A stretch of DNA of 34,019 nucleotides. Source: Actinomycetota bacterium (GTDB lineage Bacteria; Actinomycetota; Humimicrobiia; Humimicrobiales; Humimicrobiaceae). Below, one piece after another: positions 1 to 8,159 of this stretch. The DNA lies in NCBI GenBank assembly GCA_026392215.1, contig JAPLCN010000151.1, positions 1 to 34,019 on the forward strand, in the 5' to 3' direction. A model generated the notes under the pieces. The model saw nothing but the letters and a program-made list of their open reading frames with translations, searched no databases and was not told the origin of the DNA. The stretch's first letter is position 1, and each line of letters opens with the position of its first letter. The position numbers and the translations under genes are program-made.

Positions 1-1330
1 CTTTAGCTTTCTTAAGCACTGTCTTTTTCCCACCTTCAACCCACTCTTTATATGAAAGCTTGTCAAATACACGGGTTGTATAATCTTCAGTTTTCCAGAA
101 AGTCCTGGTTTGTTTTGTGTTTAAAAATGTTCCCGGGCTGACTCCTACATCCATTATTGTATCAAGGCCGATTGTAGCATCATTGACATCAAAGCCTTCG
201 ACTATCCTGCCAATGGTATTTGCCACATCATCATCAATAACCGCAAGAATCGGGTTATATGCAAGCTCAGCTGTTACTCCTCCATGCATAACAATCATGT
301 TTGCACCTGAAAGTGCTGAACACATTGCAAGAGGCAGTTTTTCAGCTCCAAGCTGATAATCAACAAATTTAGAATTTGAAAATGCTGAGCCTGTGTTGTT
401 AACCGGAATCTTATATAAATCATGCCATATCTGATTATAAGCCATCTGGTGCAGCGCAATGGCAGCCGTACCAAAACTTATATCCCCTGTTGCCATGTTC
501 ATTGAAGAAACAAAATTATTTGCAATTATTCCGCATCCTGGTTTAATACACTGAAGCAGTACTATTATTGCAAGCAGCTCTGCATTATGACTGACACTTG
601 CCCCGGCTATTGTAATAGGATGAGAGCCGCCCATTATGGAGCCTGAAGCAATATAAATAGGAAAACCAGCATTTAGATATACGTATGCTGCTTCAATTGC
701 ATCCTCACAAAGTGAAAGAGGCGCTGCGCCTTCAACACATCCAAAAATCTGTGCCCCAACTGCCTGGGCTATTTTTGTTTCCCAGATATAAGAAAAAGTT
801 GGTTGAGCACCTCTTGACGGCTTGCTTGAAAATCTGTGCCTTGAAGCACAGCTTGTTGGGCAGGACATTACAGGAGGAACTCCTTCAATCTCAAAATAAG
901 GGGTATATGATGGAAAAACATGAACTGAACTTAGTGCATCAGAAACCAGTACCCCGATATTATTTTGCTCAAGTGTCGGCATGGTTACCTCACCGGTATC
1001 AATATCTGTATACCTTGCACCGGCAGAATTCATAAAATAAATTGTATTGCCTCCAACAGAAATGCCAAGTTTTGGATCTCTTGCTCTTAGATTAAAACTG
1101 GATGGAGTTTTTCTTATGCATTCCTCAACCAGATTTGAAGGTATTTTTGCAATTTTACTGTTATAGTCAACCTCGCATCCATTTTCTTTAAGCAGCTTTA
1201 GAGCTTTATCTAAGTCAAACTTAAATCCTACTTCTTTAAGTATATTAAGGGATGCCTTATGAATCTGTTCAATCTGGTTTTCTCTTAATATCTTTATTGG
1301 TTCAAAATTTCTCGTAAAACCTTTTTGCAT
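1..1330 (-). CDS. MttB-family corrinoid methyltransferase (non-pyrrolysine), 3' end cut by window edge
   Basis: I translated this frame by eye from the ATG at 1330: 443 codons stay open to the window edge. The product reads as the trimethylamine methyltransferase (MttB, COG5598) superfamily, with an N-terminus like MQKGFTRNFEPIKIL and a glycine-rich core (GSIMGGSHP, then GANMIVMHGG). Members demethylate quaternary or tertiary amines and pass the methyl group to a cognate corrinoid protein, here the gene 30 bp upstream. No in-frame TAG, TAA or TGA occurs, so the pyrrolysine of true MttB is absent over the length where it would be expected. It therefore belongs with MtgB-like enzymes acting on betaines or related compounds. 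The substrate cannot be read from sequence. An AAGGAG site precedes the ATG. About 30-50 C-terminal residues should lie outside the window. Confidence 0.88.
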   Translation of the reverse strand, partial: MQKGFTRNFEPIKILRENQIEQIHKASLNILKEVGFKFDLDKALKLLKENGCEVDYNSKIAKIPSNLVEECIRKTPSSFNLRARDPKLGISVGGNTIYFMNSAGARYTDIDTGEVTMPTLEQNNIGVLVSDALSSVHVFPSYTPYFEIEGVPPVMSCPTSCASRHRFSSKPSRGAQPTFSYIWETKIAQAVGAQIFGCVEGAAPLSLCEDAIEAAYVYLNAGFPIYIASGSIMGGSHPITIAGASVSHNAELLAIIVLLQCIKPGCGIIANNFVSSMNMATGDISFGTAAIALHQMAYNQIWHDLYKIPVNNTGSAFSNSKFVDYQLGAEKLPLAMCSALSGANMIVMHGGVTAELAYNPILAVIDDDVANTIGRIVEGFDVNDATIGLDTIMDVGVSPGTFLNTKQTRTFWKTEDYTTRVFDKLSYKEWVEGGKKTVLKKAK

Positions 1331-1360
1331 TTTAATTCTCCTTAAATATTAAAAAATTAC

Positions 1361-2005
1361 TTAAATTCCCAATAGCTTTTTTGCAACCTTTACTCCGTCA
1401 GGAGCAGTTGCCCCATAACCGTCTGCACCGATTGAATCAGCAAATTCCTGGTTAATCGGGCTTCCGCCGATGATTACCTTTACCTTATCTCTTAATCCTT
1501 CTTTTTTTAAACCTTCAATGACGTTTTTTTGTTCCATAGCAGTTGTAGTAAGAAGAGCTGACATGGCAAGGATATCGGGCTTATTTTCTTTAACAGCTTT
1601 TAAAAACTCTTCACTTTTTACATTTATTCCTAAATCTATTACATCAAACCCGGATGCATATAAAAGTGTTGCGACCATCCCCTTGCCAATTGAATGGATG
1701 TCTCCAAAAACAGTGCCTATTACCACTTTACCTACTGCTTTCGATGACTTACCTTGCTTGTTTATTTCTTCAGTGATAATTGGAATTGCTTTTTTTAATA
1801 CTTCTGCAGCGCATACCAGGTCAGGTAAAAATAATTCTCCCTTTCCAAATGCATCCCCGATATCTCTGATTGCATCGGTTAAAGTTTTTGCAGCTTCAAT
1901 AGGATCTACTCCTGCGGCAACTGCTTTTCTTGCAGTTTCCTGCGCATTGTCAATATCAAATTCAATAACAACTTTTCTTAAATCTTCCAAAGCTTTATCT
2001 GACAA
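1361..2005 (-). CDS. Corrinoid (B12-binding) methyl-carrier protein, MttC/MtgC-like
   Basis: This 214-residue protein has the two-part architecture of dimethylamine/trimethylamine corrinoid proteins. A helical cap fills roughly residues 1-90, followed by a Rossmann B12-binding domain. The cobalamin signature is intact: D102-x-H104-x-x-G107 (DIHSIG), with His104 as the lower cobalt ligand, then SAL and a GG loop near the C-terminus. It accepts the methyl group from the adjacent MttB-family enzyme and hands it to a downstream methyltransferase not seen here. The start is TTG at 2005, chosen because GGAGG lies 7 nt upstream and no in-frame ATG precedes it. It sits 57 bp after the LacI gene and 30 bp before mttB, so the three probably form one operon. 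Oxidised cobalamin would be reactivated by the RACE protein at 25321-27270. Confidence 0.93.
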   Translation of the reverse strand: MSDKALEDLRKVVIEFDIDNAQETARKAVAAGVDPIEAAKTLTDAIRDIGDAFGKGELFLPDLVCAAEVLKKAIPIITEEINKQGKSSKAVGKVVIGTVFGDIHSIGKGMVATLLYASGFDVIDLGINVKSEEFLKAVKENKPDILAMSALLTTTAMEQKNVIEGLKKEGLRDKVKVIIGGSPINQEFADSIGADGYGATAPDGVKVAKKLLGI

Positions 2006-2010
2006 TTGAT

Positions 2011-2017
2011 TTCCTCC
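2011..2017 (-). promoter_or_regulatory. Ribosome binding site fixing the TTG start of the corrinoid protein
   Basis: The minus strand reads GGAGGAA, with GGAGG 7 nt upstream of the TTG at 2005. An overlapping ATG inside CATGGAGG is in another frame and is not the start. Confidence 0.7.
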
Positions 2018-2062
2018 ATGATTTAAAATAATAAATGTAAGTCTGATTCTTTTTTTATGTCA

Positions 2063-3112
2063 TTACTTTTTGGCAAAAGTAACAGATTCACGCTCAATAA
2101 TTGTTGTAGGTATTATAATTTTTTTATCCTTAATTTCTTTCCCTTCAATAATATCTAAAAGTAAATTCATTGCGATGTTTCCCATCAAACTTTTTGGCTG
2201 CTTTAATGTTGTCAGCAGTGGTTCTGTAAACTGGCTAAATAATATATTATCAAAACCCATTACTGAAACATCTTCGGGAACTTTAAAGCCTTCATCTTTT
2301 AAAGCTCTTAGCAGCCCGAATGCAAACACATCTGCAACTGTAAGAAAAGCAGTTGGAATCTTGCCCTTTTTTAAAAAATTTCTTACAGCCTCATAGGTAG
2401 AAGTCGTCTCGTGAAGCCTCATTTCAGGGCTTATTAAAACCAGATCCGGATCAAACTTCAGGTTATTTTTTTCAAGGCCGCCCAGGTATCCTTCAAAACG
2501 CTTCCTTACAGTAGTCTGCTTGTCATAAGTAAAAGAGATATATCCTATTTTTCTATGCCCAAACCCGTAAAGATAATCAACGCAGGACTTTACTGCAGCA
2601 AAGTTATCAATAACAACCGTTGGAATACTGCTTTCCCCAAAGTCCTTGTCAAGTGAAACCACAGGCACATTTTTTTCATAAACTTTTTTTATAAATTCAT
2701 AATTATCAAATCCTGAAAAGAAAATGAAACCGTCTATAAATGAATCAAGCAAAACATTTGTTATTCTTGCTTCTTCCTTGCAGTCAAATGAAGTGCAGCC
2801 AAGTATTAGGGTATAATTTCTTTTTCGCGCGATTTTTTCTATTCCGTTTATGACTTGTGAAAAGAAAGATGAACTTATATCAGGTACAATTACTGCTACT
2901 GTCCTGGTGCTGTGAGTTCTTAGGCCTCTTGCTATAATATTCGGCCTGTAGTCCAGTTTTTCAATGGCATCCAGTACTCTTTCTTTGGTTTGTGAAGTTA
3001 CAAATCTGGTTTCATTAATTACATTTGATACAGTGGAAATTGCCACGCCTGCTTTATGCGCAATGTCTTTAATGGAAACATCTATTTGTTTTTTCTTTTT
3101 ATACTGTGCCAT
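2063..3112 (-). CDS. LacI-family transcriptional regulator
   Basis: This 349-residue protein begins with a LacI-type helix-turn-helix at about residues 12-35 (IKDIAHKAGVAISTVSNVIN) and the hinge-helix region near PNIIARGL. A periplasmic-binding-protein-like effector domain follows (VAVIVPDISSSFFSQV, VSVMGFDN). Such proteins usually repress adjacent catabolic genes until a sugar or related ligand binds. Here it is the first gene of an apparent operon with the corrinoid protein and the MttB-family methyltransferase, so it likely controls methylated-compound use; the inducer is unknown. The ATG at 3112 has only a weak ribosome site. Upstream there is a TATAAT box and two A-tract/T-tract palindromes with a central CG, as expected for autoregulation. 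LacI control of an MttB operon is uncommon in my knowledge of these loci. Confidence 0.93.
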   Translation of the reverse strand: MAQYKKKKQIDVSIKDIAHKAGVAISTVSNVINETRFVTSQTKERVLDAIEKLDYRPNIIARGLRTHSTRTVAVIVPDISSSFFSQVINGIEKIARKRNYTLILGCTSFDCKEEARITNVLLDSFIDGFIFFSGFDNYEFIKKVYEKNVPVVSLDKDFGESSIPTVVIDNFAAVKSCVDYLYGFGHRKIGYISFTYDKQTTVRKRFEGYLGGLEKNNLKFDPDLVLISPEMRLHETTSTYEAVRNFLKKGKIPTAFLTVADVFAFGLLRALKDEGFKVPEDVSVMGFDNILFSQFTEPLLTTLKQPKSLMGNIAMNLLLDIIEGKEIKDKKIIIPTTIIERESVTFAKK

Positions 3113-3148
3113 TTTTACGATTAACCTGAAAATAAAAATATCTATATC

Positions 3149-3163
3149 AAAAAATCGTTTTTT
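3149..3163. promoter_or_regulatory. Second LacI operator-like palindrome
   Basis: The + strand reads six A, TCG, six T: a 6-bp-arm palindrome resembling the site at 3203-3214. It lies just downstream of the predicted transcription start of the LacI gene. Paired sites on both sides of a start point would suit LacI-type repression. A-tract/T-tract palindromes can arise by chance in AT-rich DNA. Confidence 0.35.
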
Positions 3164-3183
3164 AGCAGTTACTTAAGAAGTAT

Positions 3184-3214
3184 ATTATAAATTATTGAAA
3201 ATAAAAACGTTTTT
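3184..3214 (-). promoter_or_regulatory. Putative promoter and LacI operator of the corrinoid operon
   Basis: The minus strand carries TATAAT at 3189-3184. The -35 position 17 bp upstream is occupied by the perfect palindrome AAAAACGTTTTT at 3203-3214. LacI-family operators are palindromes with a central CG, so this is a plausible operator blocking the -35 region. The -35 hexamer itself matches the consensus poorly. Confidence 0.5.
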
Positions 3215-3351
3215 TTAAAAAATTATTTTAAGGTTTTGCTGCTAGCATATAAAAGTAATTTTCAAATCAGAGTATTATTTTTCAATAAATTAAGAAGTTA
3301 ATAAGTAAAAAGATGTTATCAAACCAAACAAATTATAGAAGATTTTAACAA

Positions 3352-3399
3352 AACAAAAAAATAAGGGTGGGTAATCTTAACAAATAAAATTACCTACCC
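3352..3399 (-). terminator. Rho-independent terminator after the E1/transaldolase operon
   Basis: An 11-bp stem, with one G-U pair when read as minus-strand RNA, is formed by 3389-3399 and 3365-3375 around a 13-nt loop. On the minus strand it is followed by CTTATTTTTTTGTTT. It lies 133 bp past the transaldolase stop codon in the direction of its transcription. It separates this operon from the LacI promoter region. Confidence 0.75.
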
Positions 3400-3531
3400 C
3401 TCGTCAAACTTGCTAAATTTACAAAATACAAAATAAAATACAAAAAATTAATAATTATCTTATATTTTCCATTTAATCCTTGGTTATTAATTTATACTTG
3501 ATAGATAAATTACCTGGCAATGATTAAAAGT

Positions 3532-4728
3532 TTATTTTAATGCCTGTTTTCTTTCTGTCACATAACTTTCAATAAATTTCATTGAGTTTAAAAATTCATT
3601 TGCAGTATACTGGAATGCAGGCTGGTCAACAAAATCATCATCTTTAATGCCGTTAACATCATATCCTGCAACAAAATAAGGTATCTTAAGAAGCTTGCCC
3701 ATGATTTCCTCCGGAACTGGCTCATCCCACTTGCATGTAACATCTTTTCCCCTATATAATCCGTTGAAGTCATCAATCATTTCAGGATTAATTGTAAATA
3801 CCATGTCTGCTCCTGCTATTTTCTCTATGTGATAAACCACATCAGGATTAGGGCCTATTCTTGTAGAACAAAGAAGAAGCTTGGACTTGTAGCCATTTGC
3901 CGGATCATTTAAAATATTTAATGCCTTCTTGGCAATTGCAATGCCTGACCATCTTTTTAGCTCATCTGTGAGTTCGATCCCGGCAGATTTTGCACTTTCC
4001 TTAAATTGCTCCCTGTCTTCAAACCTTGCAAGCATTATTGTTATAACTGATCTCCATTTTGTGTAAGAAACGCCCTTGCTTTTGCCTAGCTCAAGGCCTT
4101 TTTTAACAGCTTCTGCAACCGCAATTGCCTGCGGAACATTAAATACCAGGGTTGAGTTTGTAGGGATTCCAATCGAAGTCAAAACCTGTATTACATAAAT
4201 GCCTTCTTTTGAGCCCGGGCATTTAATCATTATGTTTTCCCCTTGTTTCTTAAGTTCAAGTCCCTGCAGAAGCATCTCTCTTATATTGGTTATCTGATTC
4301 GGGTCAACCTGTGCGCTGACATAACCTCTTTTATATCCTGATTTTTCAAATAACGGCATGTAAAGTTTTGTGCCTTCTGCAGTTATTGCCTTATAAACTT
4401 CCCATGCTATCCCGTAATCTGTTTTTGCAGGATTTTCTTTAATTAATCTGTCAATAATCGGATTTACATCTTCTGGAATTAATTCCAGAACCTTGCTGGT
4501 AAGCTTGGGATTTGTAGTAACTCCGTCAAAAACCATATCATCGGGCCTGTTATAATCAAAGAGCTTGCTTAACTGGCTTTCCATTGCGTTTTTATAGCCA
4601 GGCTCGGTTTTTTCAAGCACTTTTTCTGACCAGGATTTATATATTAAAGGAGATGAGTCCCACCATACTTCCATACCCTCAGAAGTATTTGAGAGCCTTT
4701 CAATTGCTGACTCTTTATAGTTTTGCAT
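3532..4728 (-). CDS. Transaldolase family protein, long form (398 aa)
   Basis: Transaldolase moves a dihydroxyacetone unit between sugar phosphates in the non-oxidative pentose phosphate pathway. Family motifs are visible: DGVTTNP at about residues 68-74 (with the catalytic Asp), SAQVDP, and IMIKCPG with Lys169 as the likely Schiff-base lysine, followed by NSTLVFN. At 398 residues it is longer than E. coli TalB (317) and much longer than fructose-6-phosphate aldolase types (about 220), with about 65 residues before the first motif. Its ATG has a TAAGGAG site. It is the last gene of a leftward run after the E1 alpha and beta genes and is followed by a hairpin terminator. With the split transketolase and RpiB nearby it would complete the pentose phosphate set. 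Substrate preference is not certain. Confidence 0.88.
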   Translation of the reverse strand: MQNYKESAIERLSNTSEGMEVWWDSSPLIYKSWSEKVLEKTEPGYKNAMESQLSKLFDYNRPDDMVFDGVTTNPKLTSKVLELIPEDVNPIIDRLIKENPAKTDYGIAWEVYKAITAEGTKLYMPLFEKSGYKRGYVSAQVDPNQITNIREMLLQGLELKKQGENIMIKCPGSKEGIYVIQVLTSIGIPTNSTLVFNVPQAIAVAEAVKKGLELGKSKGVSYTKWRSVITIMLARFEDREQFKESAKSAGIELTDELKRWSGIAIAKKALNILNDPANGYKSKLLLCSTRIGPNPDVVYHIEKIAGADMVFTINPEMIDDFNGLYRGKDVTCKWDEPVPEEIMGKLLKIPYFVAGYDVNGIKDDDFVDQPAFQYTANEFLNSMKFIESYVTERKQALK

Positions 4729-4891
4729 ATTTACTCCTTAATCTCTAATTGCTTTATTTTATTATTAAATTCTTTTTTAATTCTTATATGGAATATGAAA
4801 AAATTAATCATTTTAAAAAATAAAAAATCTTTCATTTCTTTATAATATTTTTCCTGGCTAATAATGTTTAATAACAATATTTTTACCAGAA

Positions 4892-5863
4892 CTAAAGCAT
4901 TCCCTTAACAGCCTGCATTATGTTTTCTTTAGTCGGAACGCAAGCTTTCTCAAGTTTTGAATTATAAGGGATTGCAGAATTAAGTCCGCAAACTCTTTTT
5001 ACCGGAGCATCAAGAAAGTCAAATGCCTTGTCGTTTACAATTGCAAGTATATCTGATGCAACACTTCCTCTTTCTACTGCTTCTGATACAACGATCAGCT
5101 TATTTGTCTTTTTAACAGAGTTTATCAAAGCATCTGTATCTAATGGAACAAGAGTTCTGGGATCTATAACTTCACAGCTTATACCTTCCCTGGCAAGTTC
5201 CTCTGCAGCAGCAAGAGCTTTAAGCAACATTGCAGAATATGCAAAAATTGTTACGTCACTGCCTTCTCTTTTTATGTCGGCAACACCAAAAGGAATAGTA
5301 TATTCTTCTTCAGGAACAGGTCCTTTGTTTAAATAAATAGTTTTGTGCTCAATAAAAATTACAGGGTCATTGTCTCTGATTGCAGTTTTTAATAGCCCCT
5401 TTACATCGTAAGGAGTTGCAGGCATTACAACTTTAAGCCCGGGAATATGATAAAACCAGCTTTCCAGGCTTTGTGAATGCTGAGCAGCAATTCCTGTTCC
5501 TGAACCACCCTGGGTTCTTAAAACCATAGGAACGTGAAGTGCATCTCCTGTCATGAAATTAATTTTAGCAGCCTGGTTAACAATCTGGTCCATTGCAAGA
5601 GTGCAAAAATCTACAAACATTATTTCTGCAACCGGCCTGTAACCTGTTAATGCTGCGCCTATCGCACCTCCAAGAATTGCCTGCTCTGAAATAGGTGTAT
5701 TTACTACTCTTTCCGGACCATATTTTTCTAAAAGGCCCTTATATGCCCTGAATGCTCCGCCATAAACACCAATATCCTCTCCAAGTAAAAATACTTTTGG
5801 ATTTCTGTCCATCTCCTCAATGCAAGCTTCTTTTATAGCTTCCCTATATTCAATTTCTCTCAT
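4892..5863 (-). CDS. TPP-dependent 2-oxoacid/acetoin dehydrogenase E1, beta subunit
   Basis: This 323-residue protein matches the full length of PdhB/AcoB E1-beta subunits: an N-terminal pyrimidine-binding transketolase domain (REAIKEACIEEMDRNPKVFLLGEDIG), the IAAQHSQSLESWF segment, and a C-terminal transketolase domain with the IDPRTLVPLDTD motif. With E1 alpha it decarboxylates pyruvate, acetoin or a branched oxoacid using TPP and normally reductively acylates a lipoyl domain on E2. No E2 or E3 gene is present in the window. The ATG at 5863 has AAAGGA upstream. It lies 128 bp after the alpha gene and 163 bp before transaldolase. Pyruvate versus acetoin cannot be separated by eye. Confidence 0.93.
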   Translation of the reverse strand: MREIEYREAIKEACIEEMDRNPKVFLLGEDIGVYGGAFRAYKGLLEKYGPERVVNTPISEQAILGGAIGAALTGYRPVAEIMFVDFCTLAMDQIVNQAAKINFMTGDALHVPMVLRTQGGSGTGIAAQHSQSLESWFYHIPGLKVVMPATPYDVKGLLKTAIRDNDPVIFIEHKTIYLNKGPVPEEEYTIPFGVADIKREGSDVTIFAYSAMLLKALAAAEELAREGISCEVIDPRTLVPLDTDALINSVKKTNKLIVVSEAVERGSVASDILAIVNDKAFDFLDAPVKRVCGLNSAIPYNSKLEKACVPTKENIMQAVKGML

Positions 5864-5991
5864 TTATAGTCCTTTCAATTTGCTTAAAAATTTTTAGTTT
5901 TATTTCCACACAACTTATTATTTTAATAAACCCTATACCATTAAATAATCTAATTGATTATTTTTAAGAACAAAAAACAAAAAATAAATTC

Positions 5992-6963
5992 TTACTGATT
6001 AATTGCGACTCTTTCCAGAAATTTATCAAGTTCAGGTTCAGGGCTGTTTTCTGCAAATTCAACAGCAGCATCTATTCTTTTTTCAATTTCCTTTTCCATT
6101 TCACTGAATTGTTCTTCTGTAATAACCTTGTCTTCAATAAGTTTTTCTTTGAAATTCTTTAAACAGTCTCTGTTCTTTTTTTCATCTTCAGCTTCACCTT
6201 TTGGCCTGTACAATGCAGGATCATTTGGATGGTGTCCAAGAAATCTGTACGTCTCGGCTTCAATTAAAGACGGGCCATTGCCTTTTCTTGCATAATCCAC
6301 TGCTTTTTCAACAGCTTCATACATTGCTATTACATCACTGCCGTCTGCTTTATAACCCGGAATTCCATAACCTTTTGCTCTTGCTGCTATATCATTGCCG
6401 GCAACAGATTCTCTTGCACACATTGAAATTGCATAAAGGTTGTTTTCGCAAATATAAATTACCGGCAGTTTAAATACTGCTGACATGTTTAATGCTTCAT
6501 GGAAAACACCATTGTTTGCAGCACCGTCACCAAAGAAACAGATAATAACTCTGCCTTTCTTTTCCATTTTACAGCTAAGTCCTGCTCCAACTGAAATAGG
6601 CAGGCCGCCGCCCACAATGCCATTTGCGCCAAGCATTCCAAGCTCTGTATCAGCTATGTGCATTGAACCGCCTCTGCCTTTGCAGTAACCTGTAGATTTA
6701 CCAAAAAGTTCAGCCATCATTTTATTAAAGTCTGCACCTTTTGCAATTGCATGTCCGTGCCCTCTGTGAGTTGAAATAATATAATCTTCTTTTTTAAGTG
6801 CCATGCATGCGCCGACTGCAACTGCTTCTTCACCGATATAAGGATGCAGATAACCCCAGATTTTTGATTTCTGGTAATATTGTACTGTCCTTTCTTCAAA
6901 TCTCCTGATTTCTGTAATCTTCTTTAGCATTTCGATCTGCATTTCCTTTGATATCTTTCCCAT
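5992..6963 (-). CDS. TPP-dependent 2-oxoacid/acetoin dehydrogenase E1, alpha subunit
   Basis: The PdhA/AcoA family is clear: HRGHGHAIAKG, GRGGSMHIAD and the TPP motif beginning GDGAANNGVFHEALN and closing at ENN. The phosphorylation-loop-like sequence YRFLGHHPNDP is also present. A longer reading from GTG at 6972 is possible. I choose ATG at 6963 because GGAAGG (6972-6977) stands 8 nt upstream of it and would overlap the GTG; this gives 323 residues, normal for the family. The gene heads a probable operon with E1 beta and transaldolase. A good promoter with TATAAT and an ATTGCAA-type inverted repeat lies upstream, next to a SorC-family regulator gene, the likely controller. The lack of adjacent E2/E3 is unusual for these enzymes. 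Confidence 0.93.
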   Translation of the reverse strand: MGKISKEMQIEMLKKITEIRRFEERTVQYYQKSKIWGYLHPYIGEEAVAVGACMALKKEDYIISTHRGHGHAIAKGADFNKMMAELFGKSTGYCKGRGGSMHIADTELGMLGANGIVGGGLPISVGAGLSCKMEKKGRVIICFFGDGAANNGVFHEALNMSAVFKLPVIYICENNLYAISMCARESVAGNDIAARAKGYGIPGYKADGSDVIAMYEAVEKAVDYARKGNGPSLIEAETYRFLGHHPNDPALYRPKGEAEDEKKNRDCLKNFKEKLIEDKVITEEQFSEMEKEIEKRIDAAVEFAENSPEPELDKFLERVAINQ

Positions 6964-6971
6964 AAAACTCA

Positions 6972-6977
6972 CCTTCC
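6972..6977 (-). promoter_or_regulatory. Ribosome binding site fixing the ATG start of E1 alpha
   Basis: The minus strand reads GGAAGG, 8 nt upstream of the ATG at 6963. It rules against the upstream GTG at 6972, which it overlaps. Confidence 0.6.
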
Positions 6978-7042
6978 AGCTTTAATTATTAATTTCCTTT
7001 TTAATTTATATTTAAGATTAATTGTCCTAAAAAACAAAACGT

Positions 7043-7070
7043 ATTATAACAGCTTTTTTATTTTGTGCAA
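7043..7070 (-). promoter_or_regulatory. Promoter of the E1 alpha/beta-transaldolase operon
   Basis: On the minus strand a perfect -10 box TATAAT (7048-7043) lies 16 bp downstream of TTGCAC (7070-7065), a half-match to the -35 consensus. The predicted start is near 7036, giving a leader of about 70 nt before the E1 alpha ATG. Confidence 0.6.
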
Positions 7071-7073
7071 ATA

Positions 7074-7089
7074 ATTGCAACATTGCAAT
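7074..7089. promoter_or_regulatory. Inverted repeat ATTGCAA-CA-TTGCAAT, likely regulator site
   Basis: Perfect 7-bp arms separated by CA sit three bases upstream of the -35 box of the E1 operon, centred near -45. That is typical of an activator site. The SorC-family gene that ends at 7161 is the natural candidate regulator. A further TGCAA half-site overlaps the -35 box at 7066-7070. Confidence 0.5.
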
Positions 7090-7160
7090 AAAAATTTAAA
7101 TAAAAAAATTTATTAAACAATATTTTAAAAAAATCAGATTGGTTTTTAAATGCAGAATGC

Positions 7161-8111
7161 TTATTTTACGAGTTTTAATATTTTTGCGGCTGCCTTGATG
7201 TCAGTTACTAAAATATTTATATATTTGCCTCTTAAAGCTCCTAAAATTGATTCAGCCTTAGCTTCCCCGCCTGCTATACCTATTGAATAAGGTATTTTAA
7301 GCAAATCCTCTGTGGAAATTGTAATCATCCTTTTATCTATTTCCGGATCGCTTATTTTACCGTTAATATCAAAAAAATGTGAGAAAACATCTCCAACCGC
7401 ATGGTTTGCATTTAGTTTTTCAAAGTCATCGCTACTAAAGCTGCCTGTCTCAATAAAAGTCGAAGTCACTTTTGGAAATATTGCTCCTATTCCTACCAGC
7501 GCAATATTTATTTTATCAAAAAAACTAAAAGTCTCTTTTATTGAAGGTTCGTTTAACAGTAAATCACGAAGATCAGGTGATTCAACTATTGCAGGTGCAT
7601 AAATAAGATGCGGCTCTGCACCGAATATGGCAGCAAGCCTTCTGGCTATATCCTGGCAATTAAGGTTTACAGACAGCTGATGTACGCCCCCGGTAACCTG
7701 GACTACATCCACATTTTTATTTATCTTGTTTGGCAGGTGGATTATAACTTCATTAACAGTAGTCCCCCAGGCAACACCGATTATGTCATTATTTTTTATA
7801 ATTTCAAGAAGGTAACTGGAAGCAGCCTGGCCCATTTTAGCCTTAAGTTCCTTATCAGAAAGCCCCAGATTATCAACAACTATCGCTCTTTTTAAATTAA
7901 GTTCCTTTTCAAGCTTGTCCTCAAATTCGGTAATATTGGTCAGCGAATCATTTATTGAAATCTGGACAATCCCGGTTTCCATAGACCTTTTTAATATCCT
8001 GTTTACCTGATATTTTGAAATTTTTATTTTTTTTGAAATATCATCCTGGGTTAAGCCGTCTTTATAATATAAAGTTGCGACTTTTACCATCAGTTTAAAG
8101 TCATACGCCAT
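7161..8111 (-). CDS. SorC/DeoR-type sugar-responsive transcriptional regulator
   Basis: This 316-residue protein has an N-terminal helix-turn-helix at about residues 13-42 (YYKDGLTQDDISKKIKISKY, then QVNRILK) and a SorC sugar-binding domain (GVAWGTTVNEVI, VQVTGG, VGIGAIFP, GIAGG near the end). SorC proteins bind phosphorylated sugars and act as repressors or activators of neighbouring carbohydrate genes. It follows rpiB by 48 bp in the same direction and precedes the E1/transaldolase operon, whose promoter carries an inverted repeat. I infer it responds to a pentose or triose phosphate and controls that operon. The ATG at 8111 has a poor ribosome site, so translation may depend on the upstream gene. 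Confidence 0.92.
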   Translation of the reverse strand: MAYDFKLMVKVATLYYKDGLTQDDISKKIKISKYQVNRILKRSMETGIVQISINDSLTNITEFEDKLEKELNLKRAIVVDNLGLSDKELKAKMGQAASSYLLEIIKNNDIIGVAWGTTVNEVIIHLPNKINKNVDVVQVTGGVHQLSVNLNCQDIARRLAAIFGAEPHLIYAPAIVESPDLRDLLLNEPSIKETFSFFDKINIALVGIGAIFPKVTSTFIETGSFSSDDFEKLNANHAVGDVFSHFFDINGKISDPEIDKRMITISTEDLLKIPYSIGIAGGEAKAESILGALRGKYINILVTDIKAAAKILKLVK

Positions 8112-8159
8112 TTTTTTTATGATTATTAAATAGCAATTATTTAATTCATTAATGTTTTA

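Noticed and set aside
1-1330. Possible pyrrolysine (in-frame amber) in the MttB-family gene
   Set aside because: Every codon in the minus frame was checked from 1330 to the edge and none is TAG, TAA or TGA.
1470-2009. A 179-codon open frame on the + strand
   Set aside because: It lies entirely antisense to the corrinoid protein gene, which has clear motifs and a ribosome site.
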